Below, one piece after another: positions 50,621 to 63,373 of a stretch of DNA of 64,000 nucleotides. The notes under the pieces are model-generated. The model ran no database searches, was not told the DNA's origin, and saw only the letters and a list, made by a program, of their open reading frames with translations. The DNA is from Bugulina stolonifera (Eukaryota; Bryozoa; Gymnolaemata; Cheilostomatida; Bugulidae). How positions within the stretch are numbered: position 1 is the stretch's first letter; each line of letters begins with the position of its first letter. The stretch is from positions 8,319,501-8,383,500 of the forward strand of contig OW285196.1 in NCBI GenBank assembly GCA_935421135.1. Reading direction: 5' to 3'. Made by a program: the position numbers and the translations under genes.

Positions 50621-53600
50621 GTGAAAGCAGAGTAGATAACTCCTCATACGATGAGTTATATATGTACACTGTACCTTACAAGATGAAGTTATTCCCAACA
50701 ACTAACACATGCATGCTTTTGTTTAGATCTCGCAGGCTTTTGTCGAGGGTAAAATAGTAGTTGCAGATTATAAAAAAATAACTATTAAATTAAAGCGAAA
50801 TTTAATTCTATTTTTATCATTTGCTTATAATATTATCTACAAACGTAGCTCTAGGCTATAAATTCTGGGATTTAGAGTCAAATATATTTACATTGCCTTC
50901 AAATTAAGCTTATTAAATGTTTTATGTGTCTATCAAATCCTTGGTCAACCATACTTTATTTCTGCTAGCCCATATCCTTCTGCAAACAGATGCACTTCAT
51001 GGCTGTGATGCAGTGTGAGTGGAATTCTGGGACTTTAAGATTTTTCACATTCAACATAATTTTCTTTGCCACTAGCCAGGCTATTTTGAACATAACATAC
51101 TGTTACATGTAATGTTACATGTATGATCACACTCCTAAAAAAGGAGTATTCACCAAAACGCTATCTGAGTTCATTGTCAAACATGATGTGGTTTAGTGTT
51201 TTAAGACAACCAAGACAACATTGTTTTGTAATCAGATCCAAACCTGCCAAATTTACGTACATTATGTGAATGTATTAAATTTTAGATGTTATATATTTTC
51301 TGTTTTTAATTTAGTGTTATTGAAGCATTTATAAAATACATGTATTAATGGTTCATCAGTCCACTCTAATTATTTGCATCACACATTTGGGATGTTATCT
51401 TCTCCAAAACCTTGTTTCTACACTGAAGTTATTTTCCCAATACGTCACTTTTTTAAGAGAGCGCAACTCCTTTGTCGCTTTACACTTACTTCAACATATT
51501 GAGCAACCTATTGGAGGTTGTCTCCTCGATATACAATGCTGCTAAGAGAAGACTACTCTGACAATACGCAAGTTGATAGAATATTTATACAAGTGAGTAA
51601 ATAAATGGGATACATAGGCCTATATTTTCAATTAGTAGGTGAGCTAACTAAATTTTAACAACTGTCTGGTTGTGTTACAAGACTTGCTGCAGCAATAAAG
51701 GTAGAAAAATAACATTAGGCCAGAGCCATAACTATCTAGGTGACTGAGGGGGCCGTAGCCGCCTGAACTTTTTGTCAACCAAAATACAAAATCAAGCTAT
51801 TTAATTTTCTCAGTCATAGTCGGAAGGCGTCGCTACCCTGCCCAGCATAATATAAACATACACTGTACTCTGATGAAAATTATGCTATTATAATGAATAA
51901 TATGCAAAGGGATAGGTTTGGAACTGAGCTTTCATCCTATACAATATTTACTTTATAATAAGGGTATTTCAGTGCCCCACCCACTGGTTTTCTCTGATTT
52001 CTATTTGCCAGAGAAATAGACCTATACTGATTACTTTACAATGAGTGACTTTGGCTGAGAGTATCGTGACCACAGCAAATGTTATATTACCAGTTATTAA
52101 AACAAAAATAATGACTCCTGTCAATGAGCTGCTATTTACATGTATGTTGTGACAGTTTTAGGATTATTTCTGAAGATATTTTTGAAGGCATTGTTTTTGT
52201 AATGTTTGAGGGCATGCGTAAATTTCCTCAAACATTACAAGGCAGACAGGTAAAAGTAATATGTCTCAATATAAATGCCATATATACTAATTTTGTCCAT
52301 ATTTTTCAGGGTTTGGGAAACCTAGGATACCGACTAATTTCGCATTATTTCCTCTCTTATTCATGTGTGTACATTCGTAGGCCTACATGTAGAGGACCAC
52401 AATCGTACTTCATAACCAAGCCAAACAGAGAAGCACTTTTTTCGTAGTGCACTAATTTGCAGTTCATTATACGACATTTTGTCCTTTTTTACCAACAAGT
52501 ATTGCTCAAATAGACAGGTCAAACACATCAAAATTACAGTTTTTTGTGTGCATTTTCCAAAATATTTTCAGGGATGGGGATTGTGCAATATTTGAAACAA
52601 TAAAAATACTGTTTAGCTGTTAGACTGAGAGGTATTTTTCCCTAATTAATGAACAAATCAAGTCCTGAGAAGACTTGGAATAGGGTTTTTATTGATATTT
52701 TGAAACGTATCATTTGATGGTAGTCTGACTTTACAGGAATATGGTTCAATCTACAAGTGTAGGGAAAGAGGTTCAATTGATCAGATGGTAGTTTTTCAAG
52801 CATTTGGGAGTAGGAGGACGCATTTCTAGAATAATATTTTATGATAGGATGTGCAGATGCCACTACTAATAATGCGTTCTACCTGCATGTTTCACAAGAT
52901 GCATGTGAATTGAATAATAGAGTAGTACATCCGGTATATTATATACTGTATATATTATATATATTATATTATATATTGTATTTATTATATTATATATTAT
53001 ATATGTTATATATGTCATATATATGTTATATATTATATATATTATATTATATATTATATATGCTATATATGTCATATATATGTTAAATTATGTTTTAAAT
53101 AGAGCATGATTTGTGGAGATTAAGTAGGATTGAAATTTATTGGCTCTAGTTTTATTGTCCGAAGAGCCTGAACAGCTTTCAGTTTTAACTGGAAGTCATA
53201 AAATAACGTAATGTTACAAGGTGTGAATGTGGAATATCATGAAAGGAAAAGCATAGATACTATGAGACATAAAGCGATATTACCAAAATAGCTTCTGTGC
53301 AACTGTCACCTAATTAATAAGAATAGGATCAGAAGACAATGTGCTAAAGATATTTATTGTATTTTGATTTCATATGCATTACACACACATTCATCCACCA
53401 ATGGCATATAAACCTATAAATATAAAGCTGCCATCCTGAAAGTCAGCCTTAGAATGTGGGCTATATTCATACCAAACAAATATTATATACAAGCATGAGT
53501 TATATACTTAAGGCTTACCCTTCAAAATTTCGATGGGGAAATCTAATAAACTCACTAATTCCATGCAACCAGATTGTCATTTACCAAGTTAGGTTATTAG

Positions 53601-53651
53601 TAATGCTGTTTACTACTGTTAGCTACATGTACCGTACAGTGGCTGCATTAC
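50621..53651. other. Convergent intergenic region
   Basis: Between the 3' ends of the TRIM-like gene and the NTase-TPR gene. No supported exon. It includes a TATATTATATA-type microsatellite (about 52935-53090), a short hairpin at 52199-52241 (GTAATGTTTGAGG / CCTCAAACATTAC), and a GC-richer patch at 51745-51850 that looks like transposon debris. A minus-strand AATAAA at 53353-53358 could end the NTase-TPR transcript. Confidence 0.45.
52935..53090. repeat. AT-rich microsatellite
   Basis: Imperfect TATATTATATA and ATATATGTTATATATGTCAT units, with a roughly 90-bp higher-order repetition. Confidence 0.85.
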
Positions 53652-56600
53652 CTACAGTCTCGCTGTAGCAGCTCGGATTTGATTTTCTGTCTCAAGGATC
53701 TTAGGGTGATTATGAGCGTCGCAGCTTAACCGGTAGTTGGACTTTGCAGTTTGGTAGCATTCCAATGCTCTACTATAGTTCTGAGCATGCTCATACATAA
53801 TTCCCATGTTCTGAAGAATCTCTCCTCTTTCTAATGCGGCACATTTTGGATAGGTATTTTCATAGTCATCTAAAACTTTTAATGATTCATTGAAGAGTTT
53901 TTCTGCTGATTTAAACTTCCCTTTCTTCCACTGATTTAAGGCTAAGAGAGACAATGTGTTTGCAATATATGCAAAGTAGTACTTGGTTTCAGTGGAGGAA
54001 CTCCGAAAAGTCCTGAGGGCATAGTTCAGCACAAATTCTGCGAATCCATGTTGCTTCGCACAGACGAGATGGAGTCCAAATCTATTCATAACAGTAGCTG
54101 ATTGCGCATGCGCCGCCTGATAACGTGGTAAGCTGAAAAATACTTTGATCAAAAGTTTTATATAAACAGTGGGATTACTTCTTGTGGAGAAAAAGTGTAG
54201 CACTGAGGCTCTGAATCTGTTTGTTTTCCCGTATAGTTGAATAGTCATATCAATGCAATTTTTAAGATATACATCGGCTGCACCATGGTCATCCAATAAG
54301 GTACATGCACAGCTCAGCGCGTACATTATATGAGCTACATCTCTGTGGCAAGCCTCGTTTCCATACAGCTCAAGAAACATTGATCTGCTTTTATTGAAGT
54401 ACAGGAAAGCTCTCAAGTAGTACTTTGAATAAAAGTACGTGATGCCAAGTGTCCACAATACATGTGCCAATATGATGGATGGATTGTTCAAATATTTTAG
54501 TCTGTCTTCTGGACTCTTTCTCATGAGTCCGATTAGTGGTCGTGTACTTTCTCCTATGTGAATTACTTCACCGTAGTAATTGTGAACAATCTCCATGGAA
54601 GCCTGGTTATGGCATAGCTGCAGAGCCTTCTCTAGGTAAACTTCTGCTTCTTTGTATCTGTACATCATATTGTACGATCTACCAATACAAAAGTGCACCT
54701 TGGCTAACAGTTCATGATTAGAGGACAAAAGGCGACTTCGGATCGCTAGGGAGGAGGCGTACCCATCTGCTGCCTCATCAAAATTTGTCATGCCATAGTA
54801 ACAGTAGGCTCCTTCAGCCTTAGAATCTGCCATAATTAGTTGTTGATCCTCGGCACTTTCAGGACCCTCTCCCGCCTCAATCATTCTTTGAATAATAAGG
54901 TGGTAAGCAAGGGCTTCCTTGTCTTTTCTGATTTCACACAAAGAGTAGGTTAGAGCTTTCACTGTATTCCAAAGTTCATGGAAATCATGATCCACCAAGT
55001 TGTAGATTGTGTGAATAGTGTGCTCAGGATTACGAAGTACTGAAACTTCCCCGATGTGCTCCTGAATATGTCCTTGACCTTTAGACCACCGGTTGCAACA
55101 ATGGTATGTTTGAAACTTCACGAGCCAATTGGGCTGCTGGATTTGTTGTTTTGTTCGGTCACTTATGTCATGTTGAGATCTGCATTTAGCAAAGTGTTTT
55201 TTCAAAGGAACTGAGCGGTCACAATGCAAATTGAAGAGTTTTTGTGAAAGAAACCACCTTCTAACAGATTTCTCTGGTGCTTTTGTAGCTGCTGGATATT
55301 TTTTAGCAGAAAAATAGTTCGCCGGAAGCACCGAGAGGCGATCATCAGCGGAATCGTAAAACAGATAGGTTGAGAGGCGAAAGTAACAAGCGCATGCCAA
55401 AAGAAATGAAAGGGACGTGTATATTGAGTGTGAGATATAGTCATTTTTGCACAAGGATTCCAAGGTCTCCCATGAGTTGCATTTACTGCAACTAAAAATT
55501 ATTGAAAGATTGAAGAGCAATATTGATGGGTAACGATATAATTCCCGCTTGGTGTTGATTGAAAATCCATTGTTGATTAGCGCTTCTGTCGGTTTGAATC
55601 CATATTTCTTGTTGTCAGATATGAACATCTTGGTATTCGCTTCCTGTCGAGCTGAGTTTGATTGCAAAATGATCCGCTGTTGGTTAAATTTGTTTAACAA
55701 GTTTTCTCCTGATTCGCCATGAGTATATAATACCCTGGTATACTGCAAAAGGGCTGTAAGATCTCCCCTTATGGCCTCATCTCTAGGATTGTCCAGGACC
55801 ATCTTGTAGCGTTGTCCTAATTTGTTAGGAGTGACAATAAAGTGGTTTGTCTGATGCTCTTGACCATTTCCAGTTGGAATATTCCCAGCGCCATCTTTCA
55901 GTCCATCAATTTTGAAACCATTCTTCTGCTTATCATCAAACCACCCTTTCAGCTCATCAATTGCCATGTAACCTAATGGCGTTTCTTGAAGATTTCCTAT
56001 GATGAAGTAACTGGAGACAGCAAGATTTTCAAAATATTCCATGACATCAAGCCCATCCCGCTCAACGAGAAACATATATTCTAGGTCAGAATAAGGTGTG
56101 GCTTCACCTTTAGCCATTGAACCGATAGCAACAACACAGAAATCACACGGGGGTTGGACTACCAAACTGGCAATACTGAATTCAAATACCCTTTTGGCAA
56201 ATCGGACCATGCTTTCCGTACACTCTACAGAAAGTCTTTTCACACCATCTTCAAATATTTGGATAAAACTACTTTCTTTCATCTTGTTCAAGTCAAGATG
56301 CATTACCAGTTTGTCAGCTACAGCTAGTTGTGATCTACACCATTCACGGACCCCTTCTATTTCTTCCTTCAACGTACAAGATACCTGCTGCTGTAGCTCA
56401 AAGTCCCAAGTTCTGTTATCTCTCCAGTAAAGCTCTTGTGTTTCAAACGCTTTCCTGTTCCAAATATCAGTGTCTGGAGCTTGAGCCCTTACAGCACATG
56501 AGTTGTAAAGTGCATGAGCCTAAACAAGAAGAATGAGATATAACTTTAAAATAAAATAGGCGACTTCTCTAAATGATAATAAATGACTAGCAAACTTCCA

Positions 56601-59059
56601 TGAGTTTTGGCAAATCATGGCAGGACTCCAAATGCACACACGGCGCTATCTGTGCATTCTTACAGTCTTACAGTGCGGACCACACTGTCATAGAAACAGT
56701 TATACCACAGGGCAGTGGTGTTGTGAAGCCCCAACGGTCCCCAACGACGTTGGGGTAAGAAGTTTTTCCAAAGCTAATGTATTTTCATCGTTGGGCTATT
56801 GCTAACTATCAATGATAATAATGCGCACTCTGGAATGTGCCTGTTCCACTTCACCGATCTCAACTACACCAAAGTCTCCTCCCACTTCCATAGTAAGCTT
56901 ACAGTAAAACATACTGCAATCATTCATACTGCATAATATACTCAGCATACATCATGTACCAAGCAAAACCAACATTGATTGCAGTTGTGGCAGGTTTAGG
57001 GCAGCAGTAGAACATCAAAAGGTGCTTTTATTCCTTGAAAACATTACTGTAAACGGCAGGCCAGAGTCTGATGAACAAAACCTGTCCAGTTGTCTCTATA
57101 ATATTGATGTGGGTTAGGATTTTTTACTACAGCAGTATATATTTAGCAAGCTGATTCAGATTCTAGAGCAACCCTCAACATAGCTGCATCCACCACAGAA
57201 TAATTAAATTGAAGGGTCAGTTGTACGTTGACATGCTATATTTTACTGAGTTGGGTCCAAGTCATAGATTTGTCTTGACTTGGACTTGTCAACTTGCTGA
57301 TTTGACTTGACTTCGACCTGCACATCAATGTGACTTGCTTGGAGATATGCATGACTTGTGACTTTGACTTGAGTTCTGCTAAGTCAATGTGGCGGATAAA
57401 AATTTTGCACATTGTATAGCCAACATGGAACACGGGTCTCAATTGTCTACCTATTTATCATTATTTTTACTTCTTCAGTGCTACTAGCAACGAATGTGCG
57501 ACTGTTTGAAAAAGACAGTTCGAGACAGGACATTTCGAAAGTGGACAGTTCAATACTGGAAACTTCGAAACGTCTAGCCCCAAACCCCAACCACCAGATT
57601 TCAACTAGTTTTTATTTTTAATATTATTTTCTTCATTCAATAAATTAAATTAATTAATTAAAACTAATTATCTGCAAGTTGTCTGCTTTTAAATGCAATC
57701 TACACAGTTTTGAACTGTCCTTTTTTAAACTGTCCAGTTGTTAAACGTCCTGTTTCGAACTGTCTTTTTCGAAATGTCCCTTTACCACTAGCAACACTCA
57801 GAATTATTATATCACAGCTAGCTATGAGGATACACAATGCAGGTAACATCAAGGCTGTGTGTACATCAGACTACTCAGCACTGAGTCGCAAGTACACGCA
57901 GTGAAAGTATTGTAAGTGTACTGCAAGTGTGGTGTAGATGGTGAATACACAATCAATAATGACTAAATTGGAATCGCAAGACTGGCCAGTAGAGACACTA
58001 CACTGTACCATGTGCTGATTATATGCTATGTAACATTATATCAATTTTACCAATATATAACACCACACAACCAGTCTTTACCGTAGTGCCAATATATTGC
58101 TACACATAGGCCAGTTCTTTACCATAATTGCATAACATAGTGCCCAGTTGCACATCGGCATGGTTTCTCATGGATTGGAATGTCTACTAAAAGAAACAAA
58201 GTGAGGTTTTGGAAAATGTAAAATCTTTGAAGTTGTCTCCCACTTGAATTGCATAAAAATGAACCAACAAAAATATATCAAAATGCAAAATATACAAAAA
58301 CTGTACATAGCAATAAATTGCCTATGATATAGCCTACCTTAAAAATTTCCCGGCGCTGGGTTGAATGGGAGGGGGTGTGTGTGGGGTGGGGGGAGTACCC
58401 TACCACTCTCCCACTACAGTTGGGGTAAGAATTTTTTCTTCACAACACCACTGCCATAGGGTTTTATTTACAGCATATAACAGACCACAGGATCATACGA
58501 ATAGTGGGCTTCGTATAAGATGAAATAGGGCCAATTAAAAAGAGATTAAAGCTATGTTCTATTACCATAATTTCGTCAACATAATTTCCTGCTCAAACAG
58601 GAGGTACTTAGATATTGCGGAGGTAAATTAGTACATCACCCTGAATGTACTTAGTTTAATCTAAAGTAAGTTTTTCCTGTAGCAACCAAAGGCATACCTT
58701 GAGTACATCTGTCCAATCTCCAGATCTCTTGTATTTATTCAGGTAACCGTCTGCTAGTTTAGCCAAATGTGGGAGTTGTATCTCTATGTCATATTTACCA
58801 CCAGGTGCACAGCAGTAGTCTCTCTTGAACTCTTCCAACTCAGCATCACTGATCTAACAGTGAGAATAATAATATTAATTAAATCACTCATTTCCCAATA
58901 ACTTAGACAATATAACCCCTGTTGGGTATAAAATGGGTCATGAAATCCACACGCTGTAGGAACACAGCTTTCTCATGAGAATTTTACTGTGTATGACGTG
59001 TAATTACAGAGTTTAATATAAATCATATTATCAGTAATACGTACCACATGGTTTTCCAT
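53652..59059 (-). CDS. Nucleotidyltransferase (DUF294-like) plus TPR protein (1012 aa)
   Basis: Three coding exons: 59059-59045 (MENHV), 58853-58698, 56519-53652 (2868 nt); junctions are phase 0 and total 3039 nt. The N-terminal about 110 residues are helical and TPR-like (HLAKLADGYLNKYKRSGDW, TDVLKAHALYNSCAV). A nucleotidyltransferase core follows: AIGSMAKGEATPYSDLEYM, where G190-S191 and D202/E204 fit the GS...DxE metal-binding signature. A long helical middle region (about 300-600) leads to several TPR units in the C-terminal third, e.g. YYGMTNFDEAADGYASSLA, MYRYKEAEVYLEKALQLC and MYEHAQNYSRALECYQTAK. No membrane segment or signal peptide, so probably cytosolic. Similar NTase-TPR architectures are common in sponges and cnidarians; their substrate is not known to me, and nucleotide signalling or immune sensing is only an inference. 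The unusually large last exon contrasts with the other genes here. Confidence 0.86.
56713..58453. mobile_element. hAT-like element (1741 bp) in NTase-TPR intron
   Basis: Inverted ends CAGTGGTGTTGTGAAG / CTTCACAACACCACTG, with flanks CCACAGGG and CCATAGGG (7 of 8 identical), a slightly decayed 8-bp duplication. Subterminal GTTGGGGTAAGAA occurs near both ends. No transposase frame. It contains a second, nested MITE and a TGACTTG-rich simple repeat (57240-57385). Confidence 0.75.
57492..57786. mobile_element. Nested hAT-type MITE (295 bp)
   Basis: Inverted ends share AAAAAGACAGTTCGA and ACAGGAC blocks over about 57 bp. The flanks are a perfect direct repeat ACTAGCAAC (57483-57491 and 57787-57795), 8 bp of which would be the duplication. 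It is inserted within the larger element, so it is younger. A half copy is at 48608-48742. Confidence 0.85.
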
Positions 59060-59597
59060 GGCCTTTCTTCCAGCACTGTTGTAACTCCTTGTTCAACACG
59101 CTACTTTACAGCTTAATTCTACAACAAACAAATAATAAAATATTTTTGTGTCCAGTTGGGTATATCGCACAAGGGAAGAGGGAGTCAGAACCAGCTGACC
59201 AAGCAAGAGGGGCTAAAGAGAAAGAGGGGGTAGATCCAACCCCGGCAAGTCTGTAAACACACACCGAGGTAGTGGGGTGAATAAGAGAGAGTTGGGGCAG
59301 GGTTTGGGAGGCGAAGCGCGAAGGTATCATTGGAGTCCTCACAGTCAGTGCAAGACCCGGCGGTGTGGTATCAGCTCCCATAGCTAGATAGACTAGCGGG
59401 AGTCAAATCTGCAGCTTTGAGAAGAGGCTCAACTGCAGCTGGAGTCATACATAACACAGTTACAATAATATAGTATGGTGCATATAATTTGTCCGAAAAA
59501 GAGGTTGAGACATATGTTTTGTTGTAGTAACTGTGCACCACTCTTCAGGGCTGAACCTGCATGTTATGTCCTCATGCTAATAGGAGTTGCATAATAA
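59060..59597. other. Upstream region of the NTase-TPR gene
   Basis: Should contain the promoter and 5' UTR of the minus-strand gene. 59150-59400 is less AT-rich and open for 91 codons on the minus strand, with no recognisable domain; I treat it as non-coding. No TATA box stands out. Confidence 0.4.
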
Positions 59598-60404
59598 TGT
59601 GATGGTACAGGACATTTGTATACGACCCCAACTCCCGGACGAAGCTCCATCGCACCTCAAGTGCCTAGTAGTTGTTACAGCGCTACTCATCTGACACTAA
59701 CATTCTCATAATTAGTGTTCGTATACTTACCTTCAACTGCATTGCATGTTCAAACCACTTAATTACCGTCTATATACGTGTCTCCATGTGTTTATACTCA
59801 TTTCTTACTCATGTATTTTACTATATGTTATTGTACATAGTTACATGATTATTACTAAGTCTTTTTAATGCCTTTTATACCCATGTGCAGAGGCCCGACC
59901 TCTCAGAATCCATTGATATTCATTTTGTACATGAATTGGACCATTATAAGCAACTTTTGTAAAACCCGACCTATTTTGGGTCGGCCGTCGGGCTTCCGGC
60001 GGCCATCTTGTTGCGCAACTTTCGGACGACCACACGTCGTCTTTTCCCAACGTCACGTCAGCCGGAAGTCCTTATACTATATAAAGGGCATTGTTTTACT
60101 GTTCATTGTCTCAGTCTTCACTTGGCTTTCAATAAAGACACATCTATACTTGATACAGAGACTTTCACTTCCTTTTGCCAGGTCATTCGCATAGCGAACT
60201 GCCTACTAGGTCGGATCACTCTCTTTCATTGTATAGTCTGAAGGTCGGACTTGAGATCAGATGGGTCGTCTTTGGTAGTATTTGGGCTACTGAGACCGCT
60301 CGATCTTTCATGTAATGCGAAGTCCTATTACCACTCATAGGCACTTCATTTCTGGGTCGATAGTCGTCCAAGGACGACCGCACCAAAACACAGAAACCAT
60401 TACA
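59598..60404 (+). mobile_element. Solo LTR related to the gag-only element (807 bp)
   Basis: TGTGATGGTAC...AACCATTACA, flanked by the 4-bp duplication ATAA (59594-59597, 60405-60408). From about 59850 onward it is closely similar to the 663-bp LTR in opposite orientation, including ACTATATAAAGG and CAATAAAGACAC. Its first 250 bp differ, which makes it longer. It sits about 540 bp upstream of the NTase-TPR start codon, oriented away from that gene. Confidence 0.92.
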
Positions 60405-60918
60405 ATAATTATACTAGTCTTTGTCTAGGTATATTACATAACACACTATGTGACATAGTATAGTATTACATAATAGACATAGTATATAACAAGAGAGATA
60501 GATAGACTTTTCCTTTTACTATGCCAAGACACCACCAGAGAATATTATGACAATAAACGTATAATATAGACAACACAACACTGCACAGTTACTACTGGTT
60601 TGCAAGAGAGAGAGAGAGAAGATAACTCTGGTTGATTATGTGTGCATATAATTACTGTCTACCTGCTAGGCTTGCAGGTGGCTCATCATAGCGTTGTTAC
60701 TCAGTACCCAGGTTATCACCCTACGTGGTACTGGGTGTGCTGCTATCCTATCTGTAGAAACCTCTCAGTAGTGGTAGCATGTAATATACTAAATTAATGT
60801 ATTGTAGCAATGCCTAACTAGGTATAATAATATCCAATTGAGTACTAACAACATGGGCAGAACTACGAATGAGACTAACTGCACTGTATAATGAATGCTT
60901 CTCTGTTTATGTACATGT

Positions 60919-61626
60919 TAGAGGTGGAACGAGACAGCATTTTTGGTTTCAAGACGAGGTTCGAGACACCACTTCTAAAAAATTCGAGACGAGACGAGAC
61001 TGGGTTTTAGGTTTCAAGGGAATTTTCCTAAAAAGTTTGCCAAATTTTATATATCTGCATGTTTGAACTCCAATAGTTTCAATTGCTACTCTGTAAACTC
61101 TGTATTTTATCATTATGCGATTCAATAAAAGGTGTGAAATATATTGCTCATGTATTCCATGTACATTACATTGCATGTACATGGGCACTAAAATAATAAT
61201 GTAATTTGACAAATTAGTATGGAGTTATGTTTCCTTTAATGAAATAATCTCATGAGTAGACAACTTTTGGTAAGTACATAACATTGCATTATGGGAGTGG
61301 TGATTGACAGTCGTTAGTAATTCTGTATGACTTGTAGTGATCGACTAGTAGCTCAGCGTTAGCTGCAATGTTATTACTAGAAAATCAGTGCTGGGGATGT
61401 ACATGTAGGTAGTATTACTAAATAATTTGAGTAATAATTTTCTATTTGATAGATTTATTGTTGATTAGCAATTAATTGTATTATAATGATTAATTTAATA
61501 TAAAAAAATATTATTAGTTGCTATTTGTTCTCCAGTCTCGAATACTAATTACCATCTCGAGACGACTTTCGAGACAAGGCAAGTCGATACAAGACTCGAG
61601 AAATCTCGAGTCTCGTTCCACCTCTA
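60919..61626. mobile_element. hAT-type MITE (708 bp)
   Basis: Terminal inverted repeats TAGAGGTGGAACGAGAC / GTCTCGTTCCACCTCTA with a perfect 8-bp duplication GTACATGT (60911-60918, 61627-61634). Subterminal GAGAC/GTCTC repeats are dense at both ends. No transposase. Confidence 0.94.
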
Positions 61627-61897
61627 GTACATGTAGGTACAGAACAAAGAACTGGATAGCTAAACAATGATTGGCCAGTAATCACGGAGTTAGTAACAGC
61701 AGTCCAGCCAGCAGTAATTAATAAGTACAGTCAAGATAAAGACAAAAGTAAATAGGGAGTTATAATAATGCGCATATATATACATGTATTACATAACATA
61801 TATGATAAGATATGTATAAGGCTAAATACAGAGTCAAATATGTGAGCGGCACCATGACGACCATAGGCTGTGGTCACTTCCTGTTACAGTAAAGGTA

Positions 61898-62198
61898 CAA
61901 ACACAAGGAAGCGTTTTGGAGCGAGCGTTTTCTGAGCAAGTGTCAGACGCTATGGCCTTAGTAAACACACGGGGCGAACGGAGAGCGCGGCGATTTTTCA
62001 ATTAGCCAATGATATCTCAGTGTGGATTTGTGTCACCATATTACACGTGTTTATGTTTGCTAACTCTGTTCAGCAGCCAATCACCAGCGAGCGAATCGTC
62101 TAAATACTTTTGTTGGCTCAGCTCGAGTGTTTTGAGAGCGTCGGCACATGGGCGATTTGCGAGTGTCAAATTCGCTCCAAAACGCTCCCGTGTGTTTG
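61898..62198. mobile_element. Candidate MITE (about 300 bp)
   Basis: Inverted ends CAAACACAAGG/CAAACACACGG extend into AGCGTTTTGGAGCGA on both sides. The interior is GC-richer than the flanks. No target-site duplication could be fixed, so the class is undetermined. Confidence 0.75.
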
Positions 62199-63373
62199 CA
62201 TAGTCATTGACAACTAGCGCTGTCATTAGAGCGCCGTTGGTTGTGTCGTTGATATATTGTGATATGGAGGGAACAAAAAGCTAGTTTTATAGAGGTCAAC
62301 TGCTGTATAAATAGTCATCTTATACATGACTGTATATCCTGCATGTACATATGTTTGTTTTGCCTAGTGCATATTCTGTTCTATACTTGAAAGGTTGTGT
62401 CAAGGTAAATAGCTGCTCCCACAGATCGTAGGGCTAATCGACATCCAGCCAACATAATGACATAAAGAATATAAGGAACATAAGGAACATAAATGTCAGC
62501 ATTGACTAAGCCACCATTATTGCACAATTTTGTTCAATGATATAATACAATCACGGTCTATGTACTTGTTCTTGGGACACTCAAGGACTGCACAAGGTCT
62601 GGTGATGAAATAATATTGTTGGAACAACTTCATGTCTAACAGGATACACAGTTAGAAGGCAAATGTTTTTTGGCTGTGACTATCTATTTCACATATTATA
62701 TTGGTATGATGCCTGGAAGGGTGCCACTACTTGTTCTTTGACCAATAGAATGCAAAGTGGTACAATAACAAAGTGGCGACAACGAGCCTATTGGACGCCA
62801 TTATGGTGCTCGGTCACGCCTTTTACTATAGACAGGCCACGTAGTTAAGGTGGATTTGTCAACCCTCTATCTTTAATACTAATTGATTTGGAAGACTTCT
62901 AAATGCACCACATTGTAGCTAGATGTCTATTGAGTAGCAGAACTTCACTTTCGGGATCAACAACTGGCAATTGGAAGCAATATAGCACACAATAAGACAA
63001 TAGTTCATCGAATGGTATTACACTGTATATACATGTACAAGTAGGCCTACCTTGTACATGTACTTATGAAGGCATTAGCAGAAAGAAACACTGGCATTGA
63101 TACTTGTTCATACTTTATTTATGGCAAACTTATAAAGCCATAACAAGACATGTAATATTACAGCAGTAGAACACAGTAATTACATGCACATAAAATTATG
63201 ACAACTACAAATTATTTATGCTGTACAACTAGGTAAACATTTTATAAGTTTTGTTCAATACTCCTATATCATGCATAATATACATAGTAAGTTGCATGGT
63301 AAGTAACATAATAATACTAAATACACATAAGAATAGATAATTTAAACACTAATCACTTAACAACATGCATGGT
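62199..63373. other. Spacer, no supported gene
   Basis: AT-rich sequence without a convincing exon. 63025-63062 holds a near-perfect palindrome built on TACATGTACAAG and TAGGCCTA. It is the 3' flank of the minus-strand gene at the right edge. Confidence 0.4.

Noticed and set aside
59106..59381. 91-codon minus-strand frame upstream of the NTase-TPR gene
   Set aside because: No domain, no start context and no splicing partner; likely 5' flank or element debris.
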